64,000 nt of DNA from Pseudomonas sp. (GTDB taxonomy: Bacteria > Pseudomonadota > Gammaproteobacteria > Pseudomonadales > Pseudomonadaceae), in assembly GCF_030698175.1 (NCBI RefSeq), contig NZ_JAUYNT010000029.1, positions 248,001 to 312,000 of the forward strand, in the 5' to 3' direction. The notes under the pieces were generated by a model that was not told where the DNA came from, did not search any database, and worked only from the letters and a program-made list of their open reading frames with translations. Shown here in pieces: positions 53,318 to 62,555 of this stretch. The translations under genes and the position numbers were made by a program. The first letter of the stretch is position 1. Each line of letters starts with the position of its first letter.

Positions 53318-55336
53318 TCAGGCGCAGATAGCGGCGCGGGCTTGCTGGCGCTGCAACAAGGCATCGTCGCAGTGCGGGCAAAACTCGTGTTCGCCGTCCA
53401 GATAGCCGTGCTGCGGGCAAATCGAGAACGTCGGGGTAATGGTCAAATACGGCAGTCGAAAGCGGCTCAGGGCATTACGCACCAGGTTTTTGCAGGCCTC
53501 GGTCGAGCTGATCCGCTCGGCCATATACAGGTGCAACACGGTGCCGCCGGTGTATTTGCACTGCAGGGCGTCTTGCAACTCCAGCGCCTCGAAAGGGTCA
53601 TCGGTGAAGCCCACCGGCAATTGCGAGGAGTTGGTGTAGTACGGCGCATCGCTACCGCCGGCCTGCAGAATGTCGGGATAACGCTTGCGGTCTTCCTTGG
53701 CGAAACGGTACGTGGTGCCCTCGGCGGGCGTGGCTTCGAGGTTGTACAGGTGCCCGGTTTCTTCCTGGAAACGCACCAGGCTGGCCCGCACATGGTCGAG
53801 CAGGTGCAGGGCGAAGTCGCGGCCGACCTCGGTGTGCATGCCCTCTTGATCGCCACTGAAATTGCGCAGCATCTCGTGCATGCCATTCAGGCCAATGGTC
53901 GAGAAGTGGTTACGCAAGGTGCCCAGGTAGCGCTTGGTATAGGGATACAAGCCCGCGTCCATATGGTGCTGAATCACCTTGCGCTTGACCTCCAGGCTTT
54001 GCATCGCCAGCTCCATCAGCTGATCGATACGGCGCAGCAAGCCGGCAGTGTCGCCCTGGTACAGATAACCCAGGCGCGCACAGTTGATGGTCACCACGCC
54101 CAGGGAGCCGGTCTGCTCGGCCGAACCAAACAGACCGCCGCCGCGCTTGAGCAACTCGCGCACGTCCAGCTGCAGACGGCAGCACATGGAGCGCACCTGA
54201 TTGGGCTGCAGGTCGGAATTCAAAAAGTTCTGAAAATACGGCAGGCCGTAGCGCGCCGTCATTTCAAATAACCGCTCGGCGTTTTCACTGTCCCAGGGGA
54301 AGTCATGGGTGATGTTGTAGGTCGGAATCGGGAAGGTAAACACCCGGCCCTTGGCGTCGCCGGCCTGCATCACCTCGATATAGGCACGGTTGATCAACTC
54401 CATCTCAGCCTGCAAATCGCCATAGGCAAAGGGCATCTCAACGCCACCGATATAGGGGATCTGCTCGCGCAAATCTTCCGGGCACACCCAGTCGAAGGTC
54501 AGATTGGTGAAGGGCGTTTGCGTGCCCCAACGGGACGGCACATTAAGGTTGTAGATAAATTCCTGAATGGCCTGACGGACCTCCTCGAAACCCAGTTGGT
54601 CTTTGCGCACATAGGGCGCCAGATAGGTGTCGAAGGAGCTGAACGCCTGGGCGCCGGCCCACTCGTTTTGCAGGGTACCGAGAAAGTTCACCATCTGCCC
54701 CAGGGCGCTGGTCAGGTGCTTGGGCGGCCCGGCCTCGACCCGCCCCGGCACACCATTCAAGCCCTCATTGAGCAAGGTGCGTAGCGACCAGCCGGCGCAA
54801 TAACCGGCTAGCATGTCCAGATCATGGATGTGCAAATCGGCGGCGCGATGGGCCTCGCCGATCACGGCGCTGTAGACCTCATCCAGCCAGTAATTGGCGG
54901 TGACCTTGCCCGCCACATTCAGCACCAGGCCGCCCAGGGAATAACCTTGGTTGGCGTTGGCTTGCACGCGCCAGTCTTCGCGGGACAGGTATTCATTCAT
55001 CGAGGCCGCCACCTCGACAATCGCCTTGCGGTCGCGGCGCAGCCGACCATGCTGCTCGCGGTACACAATGTAGGCGCGCGCACTGGCGTAGTAGTACGCC
55101 TCCATCAGAATCCGCTCGACCTGATCCTGGATCTGCTCGACATCCAGAGTCTCGTGGGCCAGCAAGCGCGCCAGTACCAGCTCGGCCAAGGGGCCGGCCT
55201 GGATACCGGCAAACTCGCCGCTGGCGATACCGGCGGCGGCAATCGCCGTCTGGATCTTGCCCAGTTCAAAGGCGACTAAACGGCCGTCACGCTTGCGCAA
55301 CGACACCGGACGACTGCTATAGGGCAAGCTCGGCAT
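53318..55336 (-). CDS. nrdD: Anaerobic ribonucleoside-triphosphate reductase, large part (class III, lacking the glycyl-radical tail)
   Basis: Reduces ribonucleoside triphosphates to deoxyribonucleotides under anoxia. The N-terminal ATP-cone (VSLRKRDGRLVAFELGKIQTAI, about residues 8-95) is followed by the ten-stranded barrel. The protein stops after a partial zinc site, CPQHGYLDGEHEFCPHC, and a short tail (LLQRQQARAAICA) without the RVxGY glycyl radical sequence, which is on the next gene. I chose the ATG at 55334-55336 (672 aa) with GGAG upstream. Operon nrdD-glycyl domain-nrdG. Confidence 0.93.
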   Translation of the reverse strand: MPSLPYSSRPVSLRKRDGRLVAFELGKIQTAIAAAGIASGEFAGIQAGPLAELVLARLLAHETLDVEQIQDQVERILMEAYYYASARAYIVYREQHGRLRRDRKAIVEVAASMNEYLSREDWRVQANANQGYSLGGLVLNVAGKVTANYWLDEVYSAVIGEAHRAADLHIHDLDMLAGYCAGWSLRTLLNEGLNGVPGRVEAGPPKHLTSALGQMVNFLGTLQNEWAGAQAFSSFDTYLAPYVRKDQLGFEEVRQAIQEFIYNLNVPSRWGTQTPFTNLTFDWVCPEDLREQIPYIGGVEMPFAYGDLQAEMELINRAYIEVMQAGDAKGRVFTFPIPTYNITHDFPWDSENAERLFEMTARYGLPYFQNFLNSDLQPNQVRSMCCRLQLDVRELLKRGGGLFGSAEQTGSLGVVTINCARLGYLYQGDTAGLLRRIDQLMELAMQSLEVKRKVIQHHMDAGLYPYTKRYLGTLRNHFSTIGLNGMHEMLRNFSGDQEGMHTEVGRDFALHLLDHVRASLVRFQEETGHLYNLEATPAEGTTYRFAKEDRKRYPDILQAGGSDAPYYTNSSQLPVGFTDDPFEALELQDALQCKYTGGTVLHLYMAERISSTEACKNLVRNALSRFRLPYLTITPTFSICPQHGYLDGEHEFCPHCDDALLQRQQARAAICA

Positions 55337-55570
55337 ATTCGGCTCCAACACAATATGTTGATTAAATGCAGCTAAGAAACACAAGATGCAGTGAATCTAC
55401 GCCGCAAGCGCCGTACTGAACTTGACTGGCGTCAAGTCGAAGAGAAAGCCCGTGAGAACTATTCGAGGGTTTTAGGCAAGCGGCCGCAGTGCGGGCGAGA
55501 CTAAAAAGGTCTTGCGCGGGCCGGGGCGAAATCGCGCATCATGGACGCAGTCAACTCAAGGGAGACCTCC

Positions 55571-56422
55571 ATGCGCGTTCTATCCTCCGTTATGCGTCTT
55601 GCCGCGCTGCCTCTGGCGTTGCTGTTCGCCGCCACGGCCATGGCCACCGAAGAGACGCAGCTGATCGAGTCGATCAACGCCTACCGCAGCCAGGTACAAC
55701 GCTGCGCGGGTCAGGCGTCCCAGGAGCTGCCACCGCTGGCCGCCGATCCGCGCCTGGTGCTGCCTCTGAATACCCTCGGGGACCTGCAGCAAGCGCTGGC
55801 ACGCGCCAGTTACCCAATGTCCAGCGTGCAGGCGATCAGCTTATCCGGGCCGCGTAATGCGCAGTCGGCCATGACAGCGCTGCAAGAGAGCTTCTGCCGG
55901 GTGCTGCTGGACCCACAATTCGTCGATATCGGCGTGCGCCGCGAAGACCGCGAGTGGCGCATCGTACTGGCGCGTCAGCTGCTCTCGGCACGCCTGGCTG
56001 ACTGGCAAGCGGAGGGCCAGAAACTCCTCGAAACGCTCAACAGTGCCCGCGCGCAATCGCGCCAATGCGGCGCCCAAGCCTTTGCCGCCACCACCCCGCT
56101 GACCTGGAACGCCACATTGGCCACTGCCGCCGAAAACCATGCGCGGGCCATGGCCAATAATAATTTCTTCGATCACAAAGACCGCGATGGCCGCACGCCG
56201 GGGGATCGCGCTGAATTGGCCGGCTACGTCGGCCAGCAGATCGGCGAGAACATCGCCGCCGGGCACGACAGCGCGCGCAAAGTGGTCGATGGCTGGCTGG
56301 CCAGCCCCAGCCACTGCGCCAACCTGATGAACCCGGAGTTTCGCGAGCTGGGCGCCGCCTATGCGGTTGATCCCAAGAGTGATGCGGGAATCTACTGGAC
56401 GGCCATGTTCGGTACGCAATAA
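55571..56422 (+). CDS. Secreted CAP/SCP-domain protein
   Basis: A 283-aa exported protein: signal peptide MRVLSSVMRLAALPLALLF to about residue 26, an unassigned N-terminal domain with paired cysteines, and a C-terminal CAP (CRISP/antigen 5/PR-1) domain with HARAMANNNFFDHKDRDG, GENIAAG and SPSHCANLMNPEFRELGAAY. CAP proteins bind lipids, sterols or peptides in other systems; bacterial members are mostly uncharacterised. The ATG at 55571 is preceded by GGGAG. Apparently monocistronic. Confidence 0.9.
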   Translation: MRVLSSVMRLAALPLALLFAATAMATEETQLIESINAYRSQVQRCAGQASQELPPLAADPRLVLPLNTLGDLQQALARASYPMSSVQAISLSGPRNAQSAMTALQESFCRVLLDPQFVDIGVRREDREWRIVLARQLLSARLADWQAEGQKLLETLNSARAQSRQCGAQAFAATTPLTWNATLATAAENHARAMANNNFFDHKDRDGRTPGDRAELAGYVGQQIGENIAAGHDSARKVVDGWLASPSHCANLMNPEFRELGAAYAVDPKSDAGIYWTAMFGTQ

Positions 56423-56494
56423 ATGCCTGCCAGCGGTTACCAACAGCGTTGTAGGTGCGCGGGCTAGTGGTTGTGCTGGCGGCAGTTCAATCGC

Positions 56495-57901
56495 TCAAGG
56501 CGCGGCAGCGGGGTTTTGCCAGCCGCCATCGTCGGCAATCAACCGCTCAGCGGCTAACGGCCCCCAACTGCCCTGCGGGTAAAGGATCACCGGTGTAGGC
56601 TGGCTGAGCACCGGCTCGACCACCCGCCAAGCCGCCTCCACCGCATCTTCGCGGGTGAACAAAGCCGGATCACCCGCCAGTGCATCGGCCAGCAAGCGCT
56701 CGTAGGGGGCTTGCTCGCTGGCGCCGTCTTCGCTCAGGACCAGCTCGTGTTGCTCGCCGACAAAGGCTTTGCCGGCGCGCTTCACCCGGGCCGCCAGGCC
56801 AATCATAGAGTGCGGCGACAGGCGAAACCGCAGGTAGTTGGCCTGGGCGTCACTGGCAATCGCATCGGCAAACAGGCGCAAAGGCGGCGGCTTCAAGCGC
56901 ACCAGCACCTCGCAGGCGGTCTCGGGTAGGCACTTGCCCGAACGCAGGTACCAGGGCACTCCGTCCCAGCGCCAGGAGTCGATGTGCAAGCGCATGGCGC
57001 AGTAGGTTTCCACCTCCGAGTGCGGGTCAACCTGCGGCTCGTCGCGATAACCCAGGTATTGGCCACGGACCAGATCGGCCTGCTGCAACGGGCGCATGGC
57101 CTCAAACACCTTGAGCTTTTCCGCATTCACCGCGGCGAAATGGCGGTTGCCGGGCGGCTCCATGGCCAGCAGTGCGACAATCTGGAACAGATGGTTTTGC
57201 AGCACGTCACGCAGGCAGCCGGCGCTCTCGTAAAAACCGCCACGGCCCTGCACGCCAAAGCGTTCGGCCAGGGTGATCTGCACGCTGGCCACATGGCTGC
57301 GGTTCCAGATCGGTTCGAGAAATGAATTGGCGAAGCGAAAATACAGAATATTCATGATCGCTTCCTTGCCGAGGAAGTGATCGATGCGAAAAATCGCCTC
57401 TTCAGGGAAGACTTCCAGCGCAATGCCGTTCAGTTCACGGGCCGAGGCCAGGTCGCGACCAAAGGGTTTTTCCACTATCACCCGCGCGCCCTTAGCCAAC
57501 CCGGCGGCGCCCAGACCGCGAATCACCGTGGCAAACAACACCGGCGGAATGGCCAAATAATGCGCCGGGCGCAACGCTCCACCGAGCGCGCGCTTGAGCC
57601 CGGCAAAGGTGGTCGCCGCTTGGTAATCGCCGCTGACGTACTGCAACAACGACAGCAACTGATCCAACACCTGCGGATCGCAGTCCGCCGAATCAGACTC
57701 AATGCTGTGTTTGGCGCGCGTGCGAAACTCCTCACTGCTCATGACCGATGAGGCCACGCCGATCACCGGCACCGTCAGGGCGCCGCGTTTACACAAGGCA
57801 TAGAGCGCCGGGAAAATCTTCTTGCGGGCCAGGTCGCCGGTGGCGCCAAAGACCACCAGGGCATCGGCGGCTATCGGTGTGATTGGGCTGTCGTAAGTCA
57901 T
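56495..57901 (-). CDS. zwf: Glucose-6-phosphate dehydrogenase (second copy)
   Basis: Second G6PDH, 468 aa. Coenzyme loop LVVFGATGDLARKKIFPALYAL, active site RIDHFLGKEAIMN, and WYLRSGKCLPETACEVLVRLK. It differs clearly from the copy at 9063-10529 (GATGDLA rather than GALGDLA) and is paired with gnd, one base apart, which suggests an oxidative pentose phosphate role and NADPH supply rather than ED catabolism. ATG at 57899-57901; longer in-frame extensions run into gnd. Confidence 0.95.
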   Translation of the reverse strand: MTYDSPITPIAADALVVFGATGDLARKKIFPALYALCKRGALTVPVIGVASSVMSSEEFRTRAKHSIESDSADCDPQVLDQLLSLLQYVSGDYQAATTFAGLKRALGGALRPAHYLAIPPVLFATVIRGLGAAGLAKGARVIVEKPFGRDLASARELNGIALEVFPEEAIFRIDHFLGKEAIMNILYFRFANSFLEPIWNRSHVASVQITLAERFGVQGRGGFYESAGCLRDVLQNHLFQIVALLAMEPPGNRHFAAVNAEKLKVFEAMRPLQQADLVRGQYLGYRDEPQVDPHSEVETYCAMRLHIDSWRWDGVPWYLRSGKCLPETACEVLVRLKPPPLRLFADAIASDAQANYLRFRLSPHSMIGLAARVKRAGKAFVGEQHELVLSEDGASEQAPYERLLADALAGDPALFTREDAVEAAWRVVEPVLSQPTPVILYPQGSWGPLAAERLIADDGGWQNPAAAP

Positions 57902-57902
57902 C

Positions 57903-58937
57903 TCACACCTTACCGCTGACAGGGCTGACGGGGACTTCGACATGGCCGCCAAACTGATGGCGCATGGCCGATTGCACACGGTTGGCAAAGTCGGCCTCAC
58001 CGCGCGAACTGAAGCGCGCATACAAGGCCGCACTCAGCACCGGGGTCGGCACGGCCTCGTCGATGGCAGCTTGCAGGGTCCAACGGCCTTCGCCGGAGTC
58101 CGACACCCGCCCGGCAAAGCTGTCCAACTGCGGGTCGGCTACCAGGGCGGCGGCGGTCAGATCGAGCAGCCAGGAACCCACCACACTGCCGCGCCGCCAC
58201 AGCTCGGTGATCTCCGGCAGGTTCATTTCGTATTGGTACAGCTCGGGCTGGCGCAGCGGGGTGGTCTCGGCATCCAGCGCATGGCTGCGTTTGCCGATAT
58301 TGGCGTTGCGCAAAATATTCAGCCCCTCGGCATAGGCCGCCATCAGCCCGTACTCGATGCCGTTATGCACCATCTTCACAAAGTGCCCGGCGCCGTGGGG
58401 CCCGCAATGCAGCCAGCCTTGCTCGGCCGTGCCGGCATCGGCGCGGCGGCCGGGAGTCGGCGCAGCAGTGCCCGCCCCTGGAGCCAGGGTGGTGAACAAC
58501 GGCGCCAGATGCTGCACAGTCGCCTCCGCACCGCCGATCATCAGGCAATAGCCACGCTCCAGCCCGGCCACCCCGCCACTGGTACCGACATCCACATGCT
58601 CAATACCGGCTTTTTGCAGGCTTGCGGCGCGGCGCAAATCATCCTGATAGTGGGAGTTGCCACCGTCGATCAAAATGTCACCGGCGGCCAAATGCGGCAG
58701 CAATTCGCTGACTAAGTCATCGACCGCCGCCGCCGGCACCATCAGCCAGATCACCCGCGGTGCGGTTAAATCCGCGACCAGTTGTGGCAGCGAGTCACTG
58801 GCTTGCGCGCCGAGGGCCACCAGCCGCGCAACCACCTCCGGGTGGCGACCATGGATAACGCAGTCATGGCCGCCGCGCAGCAACCGGGTGGTCATGCTGG
58901 CGCCCATGCGCCCGAGTCCAATCATGCCGATTTGCAT
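57903..58937 (-). CDS. gnd: 6-phosphogluconate dehydrogenase, decarboxylating (YqeC type)
   Basis: Oxidative decarboxylation of 6-phosphogluconate to ribulose 5-phosphate. The N-terminal NAD(P) site is MQIGMIGLGRMGASMTTRLL; the substrate motif is GTSGGVAGLERGYCLMIGG; the catalytic lysine/asparagine region is GHFVKMVHNGIEYGLM. 344 aa, the short Gnd class. An insertion of alanine/threonine-rich residues (LAPGAGTAAPTPGRRADAG) precedes WLHCGPHGAGH. ATG at 58935-58937; operon gnd-zwf. Confidence 0.95.
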   Translation of the reverse strand: MQIGMIGLGRMGASMTTRLLRGGHDCVIHGRHPEVVARLVALGAQASDSLPQLVADLTAPRVIWLMVPAAAVDDLVSELLPHLAAGDILIDGGNSHYQDDLRRAASLQKAGIEHVDVGTSGGVAGLERGYCLMIGGAEATVQHLAPLFTTLAPGAGTAAPTPGRRADAGTAEQGWLHCGPHGAGHFVKMVHNGIEYGLMAAYAEGLNILRNANIGKRSHALDAETTPLRQPELYQYEMNLPEITELWRRGSVVGSWLLDLTAAALVADPQLDSFAGRVSDSGEGRWTLQAAIDEAVPTPVLSAALYARFSSRGEADFANRVQSAMRHQFGGHVEVPVSPVSGKV

Positions 58938-59158
58938 TGCGTTGCTCCTGTCTGCCGGATAACAACCTGGGCGGTTGGTCCAGTTATAACCATAGCCCGC
59001 CTGCCCTGGTATCGACACCGCGACGCAACGCCTTGCATCAATACCCGCTGCAGCCGCGCCAATCCAGGCGCCAGCCGTTGCGCTATCGCGCATAATTGCG
59101 CCCAGCCACACCGCGCCCACAGGCGTTTGAGTCAGTCACCTCGGAAGGAATTTTGCTG

Positions 59159-60454
59159 TTGAACCACACCACTGCACCCGCCCCCGGCAAACTGCTGGTC
59201 ATCGGTTATGTCTGGCCGGAGCCGCGCTCATCGGCCGCCGGCGGCCATATGCTGCAATTGCTCGAATGCTTTTTGGAAAGCGGCTGGCAGATCACTTTCA
59301 CCAGCCCGGCCAGCGAGGGCGAACACAAGGCCGACTTGGCCAGCCTCGGCATTGCCGAGCAAAGCATTGAACTGAACAACAGCAGCTTCGACCGCTTCGT
59401 GGCCGAGCTGCAGCCAGATGTGGTGCTGTTCGACCGTTTTATGATGGAGGAGCAATTCGGCTGGCGGGTCGAGAAACATTGCCCAAATGCCCTGCGGATG
59501 CTGGAAACCTCGGACCTGCAAAGCCTACGTGACGCCCGTCAGCAGGCGCTGAAAGAGCAGCTAGCCGCCGGTAACAACGACGATTTCACTGAACTGCTGA
59601 GCCTCAACCAAACCGAGCTGTTCCAGCGCATGGCCGCCAGCGATATTGCGCAGCGGGAGATAGCCGCGATCTACCGCTGCGACCTGAGCCTGATGATTTC
59701 CGATGCTGAGATCGAACTGCTCACCGAACAATTCAAACTGCCGCCGGCCTTGTTGCTGCACTGCCCATTGCTATTGGATAGCACCCCGCAGCCGGTACCC
59801 AGCTTCGACCAACGCGAGCACTTCATCAGCATCGGCAACTTTCGCCATGCGCCCAATTGGGACGCGGTGCTGTGGCTGAAAAACAGCATCTGGCCGCTGA
59901 TTCGCCAGCAACTGCCCAAGGCCCAGCTGCATATTTATGGCTCTTACACGCCGCCCAAGGCCACCGCCCTGCACAACGCCGCCCAAGGTTTTCATATTCT
60001 GAACTGGGCACCGGACGCCCTGGAGGTAATGCGCAACGCCCGTGTCTGCCTGGCGCCGCTGCGCTTCGGCGCCGGGATCAAGGGCAAGATTGCCGACGCC
60101 CTGCTCTGCGGCACCCCCAATGTCACCACCCCGATTGGCAGCGAGGGCATGCACGGCGAGCTACCCTGGCCCGGCCAAATCGCCAGCAACGCCCAGGCCA
60201 TCGCCGACGCGGCGGTGCGGCTGTACCGCGATGAAGCCGTCTGGCAACAAGCGCAAAACCACGGTTGGACGCTGCTGGCTGCCCGTTACGAGTGCACGCA
60301 CTTTGCCGCCCTGCTACTGGCGCGAATCGCCCAGTGCCGGGCTAATCTGGCTGAGCAGCGGCGCAACAATTTTACCGGCAGCATGCTGCGCCATCATCTG
60401 CACAAGAGCACTCAGTACATGGCGCAATGGATCGAGGCCAAGAATCGCCACTAA
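59159..60454 (+). CDS. Glycosyltransferase family 4-like protein
   Basis: A 431-aa GT-B-fold transferase: LLVIGYVWPEPRSSAAGGHMLQLLECFLESGW at the N-terminal donor domain, FISIGNFRHAPNWDAVLWL, and the C-terminal nucleotide-sugar site LAPLRFGAGIKGKIADALLCGTPNVTT with the following IGSEGM. No signal or membrane segment. The start is uncertain: I prefer TTG at 59159, downstream of GGAAGGAA; TTG 59153 is an alternative, and there is no nearby ATG. Acceptor unknown. Divergent from gnd and convergent with tadD. Confidence 0.8.
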   Translation: MNHTTAPAPGKLLVIGYVWPEPRSSAAGGHMLQLLECFLESGWQITFTSPASEGEHKADLASLGIAEQSIELNNSSFDRFVAELQPDVVLFDRFMMEEQFGWRVEKHCPNALRMLETSDLQSLRDARQQALKEQLAAGNNDDFTELLSLNQTELFQRMAASDIAQREIAAIYRCDLSLMISDAEIELLTEQFKLPPALLLHCPLLLDSTPQPVPSFDQREHFISIGNFRHAPNWDAVLWLKNSIWPLIRQQLPKAQLHIYGSYTPPKATALHNAAQGFHILNWAPDALEVMRNARVCLAPLRFGAGIKGKIADALLCGTPNVTTPIGSEGMHGELPWPGQIASNAQAIADAAVRLYRDEAVWQQAQNHGWTLLAARYECTHFAALLLARIAQCRANLAEQRRNNFTGSMLRHHLHKSTQYMAQWIEAKNRH

Positions 60455-60538
60455 TGGCGCCCGATTGGTCAGCGTCAGCGGGTTAAGCCTGTGCTCCACT
60501 ACCCACTGACGCCGGCAGCAGCAGTCTGCCGGACAACT

Positions 60539-61555
60539 TCACCGCGCCACGGCCACTGCTGCAGCGCCGTGGGTAGTAGCCGCCGACTGGCGAAGTTTTC
60601 TGATTTGCTGCACGCGATTGAGGTTGTCCCAGGCAATGTTGTAATACGACGGTGACTGTTCGATAGCACTGCGCAAAAACTGTTCAGCTTGATCTAGTTG
60701 GCCTTCAATCAAGCAAACATAGCCCACATCATTGCTGGCTTCGGCACGGCTCTCAACCCGTTCGAACGCCGAGAGGGCTTCTTCATATCGGCCATTACGC
60801 GCCAGCAACAACCCGTAGTTGCGCCACAAGGGTTTGTAGCTGGGATCGTAAGTAATACCCTGCTGGTAGGCCCGGGCGGCCTCTTCCCAGCGCCCATTGA
60901 GGTAGAAGGAATAGCCGAGGCTATTTTGCACCAACGCCGAACGGGGTTCGATCTGTATGGCCAGCCGGTAATAAGCCTCAGCTTCTACGAAGTTATTGCG
61001 CAGATCCGCCAGCACCCCAAGGCCGTTGTAAACCTTGACCGGCGAGCGACTGTCGACCTTAAGCTCAGCCACATTTGCTGGATTACTGCCTTTGCTATTA
61101 GCAAGACGCTGCTGATCCACCGCCACCGCTTTGAACAACATCTCTTGCGCACGCGCATGATCACGCCCTGCCAAGCTCAGCAGGCCCATCTCAGTCAGCC
61201 CGTCAAGGTTCCCCGGCGCGTTGCTTAGCACCTCGTTTAAAGCCAGTTCTGCCAGCTGAGTATTACCCCGTTCACGGTGGATACGTCCCACCCAAACCAA
61301 CGCCTCATAGCGTTTCGGGTCTAGTTCCAGCGCGCGTAAATACTGGAACAACGACTGGTCTAGATCACCTGCGCGGTATGCCTGCGCAGCAATTAGCATG
61401 GCCTCATCGGCTGAACCTATTTCCTGTTTTGCCTGGTAAAGCACCGAATTGTTGCCGTTGTAGATCGAGTGGTCAGCGCTTGCCTGCTCCGGACTCATGC
61501 TCTTGCAGCCGGATAACACGGCAATAGCGACCAACAGCAAACTGACTTTATTCAT
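60539..61555 (-). CDS. tadD: Tad pilus assembly TPR lipoprotein TadD
   Basis: Lipoprotein of the Flp/Tad tight-adherence secretion system, needed for secretin or pilus assembly in other bacteria. Lipobox AVLSGC near residue 15-20, then tandem tetratricopeptide repeats from about residue 50 (e.g. AQAYRAGDLDQSLFQYLRALELDPKRYEALVWVG; SYFYLNGRWEEAARAYQQG-like units). 338 aa from the ATG at 61553-61555. It starts next to the tadC stop. The last residues are alanine-rich. Order tadA-B-C-D is canonical. Confidence 0.87.
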   Translation of the reverse strand: MNKVSLLLVAIAVLSGCKSMSPEQASADHSIYNGNNSVLYQAKQEIGSADEAMLIAAQAYRAGDLDQSLFQYLRALELDPKRYEALVWVGRIHRERGNTQLAELALNEVLSNAPGNLDGLTEMGLLSLAGRDHARAQEMLFKAVAVDQQRLANSKGSNPANVAELKVDSRSPVKVYNGLGVLADLRNNFVEAEAYYRLAIQIEPRSALVQNSLGYSFYLNGRWEEAARAYQQGITYDPSYKPLWRNYGLLLARNGRYEEALSAFERVESRAEASNDVGYVCLIEGQLDQAEQFLRSAIEQSPSYYNIAWDNLNRVQQIRKLRQSAATTHGAAAVAVAR

Positions 61556-61556
61556 G

Positions 61557-62525
61557 TCATAGCTTCCCGAAGACTTTAAGCACGCCAATAATTGCAGGAC
61601 CAATGGCCACCAGGAAAAAGCTCGGCCACAAGCAGAAGATTAGTGGGAATATCAACTTGGTGCCGATTTTCGCCGCTTTTTCCTCGGCAAGCTGAGTCCG
61701 CCGGTCGCGGAACTCTTCGGCATAAATGCGCAAAGTGGCACCCACACTGGTACCAAACCGTATGCTTTGCGCCAGCAGGCTGACCAGCCCACGAATATCT
61801 TCCAGCCCTGTGCGCTCGGCTAACTGTTTCAGCGCTTCGGTACTGGGAATACCGGCGCGTATTTGCGCATTTACCAGGGCCAGCTCCAAAGCCAACTCGG
61901 GTTGGCTGACCGCCATCTCGTCGGCGACCCGTTCGATGGCTTGCGGCAGGGCCAGGCCCGACTCCACGCAGACCACCATCAAATCCAAGGCATCGGGAAA
62001 GGCCACCAGCAGACGAGTCATGCGTCCTTGTTTGCGGTTATTGACATAAATTGATGGGGCCAACCAGCCCACCCCAACGGCGGCAGCCACCAGCCAAATA
62101 CCTACACCCATCGACAACTTGGGCACAAACGGCAAGGCCAGCAACATCACGCCCAAGAGCAATAACGGTAACAACAAACGCACCGACCAGTACACTTGCA
62201 CCGCCGCAGACGTGCGATATCCCGCATGGGTCAGCAGCGCACGGGTGGCCGAAGTATTGTGTTGTTCTGCGGAGGTAAACCGCTGGCCCAACTGCTCCAG
62301 CATTAACTGCAAGTTACTCGGTGTCTCCTGACCATAACTGCTGCCATCCCGTGCATGCGTGATCAGGCCAAGTCGACGTCGAAACGGATCGCGCAGGGCC
62401 AGCACCAACAGCGTCACTGTCGCCACTGCCAGTGCAGTGCTCAGGCCAATGGCAGTGATAAACAGCAAGCGCGCCAAGATTTCATTACCCACCACCCCAT
62501 TGAGCAGACTCAGTAGATACTCCAT
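61557..62525 (-). CDS. tadC: Tad pilus inner-membrane protein TadC
   Basis: Type II secretion F-domain family membrane protein of the Tad platform. Four membrane segments; the cytoplasmic F domain contains FPDALDLMVVCVESGLALPQAIERVADEM and ISSTEALKQLAERTGLEDI-like segment, with SIRFGTSVGATLRIYAEEFRDRRTQLAEEKAAKIGTKLIFPLIFC near the end. 322 aa. The ATG at 62523-62525 was preferred over an in-frame start 15 bases upstream. It is 30 bp downstream of tadB. Confidence 0.92.
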   Translation of the reverse strand: MEYLLSLLNGVVGNEILARLLFITAIGLSTALAVATVTLLVLALRDPFRRRLGLITHARDGSSYGQETPSNLQLMLEQLGQRFTSAEQHNTSATRALLTHAGYRTSAAVQVYWSVRLLLPLLLLGVMLLALPFVPKLSMGVGIWLVAAAVGVGWLAPSIYVNNRKQGRMTRLLVAFPDALDLMVVCVESGLALPQAIERVADEMAVSQPELALELALVNAQIRAGIPSTEALKQLAERTGLEDIRGLVSLLAQSIRFGTSVGATLRIYAEEFRDRRTQLAEEKAAKIGTKLIFPLIFCLWPSFFLVAIGPAIIGVLKVFGKL

Positions 62526-62555
62526 GGTCTTTGACCTCACTCGGTTATCGAGCAG

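Noticed and set aside
55355..55371. Anr/Dnr-type box upstream of nrdD (half-site ATCAA on the minus strand)
   Set aside because: Only one half-site matches TTGAT-N4-ATCAA, and its centre is only about 26 bp from the start codon, too close for activation from -41.5.
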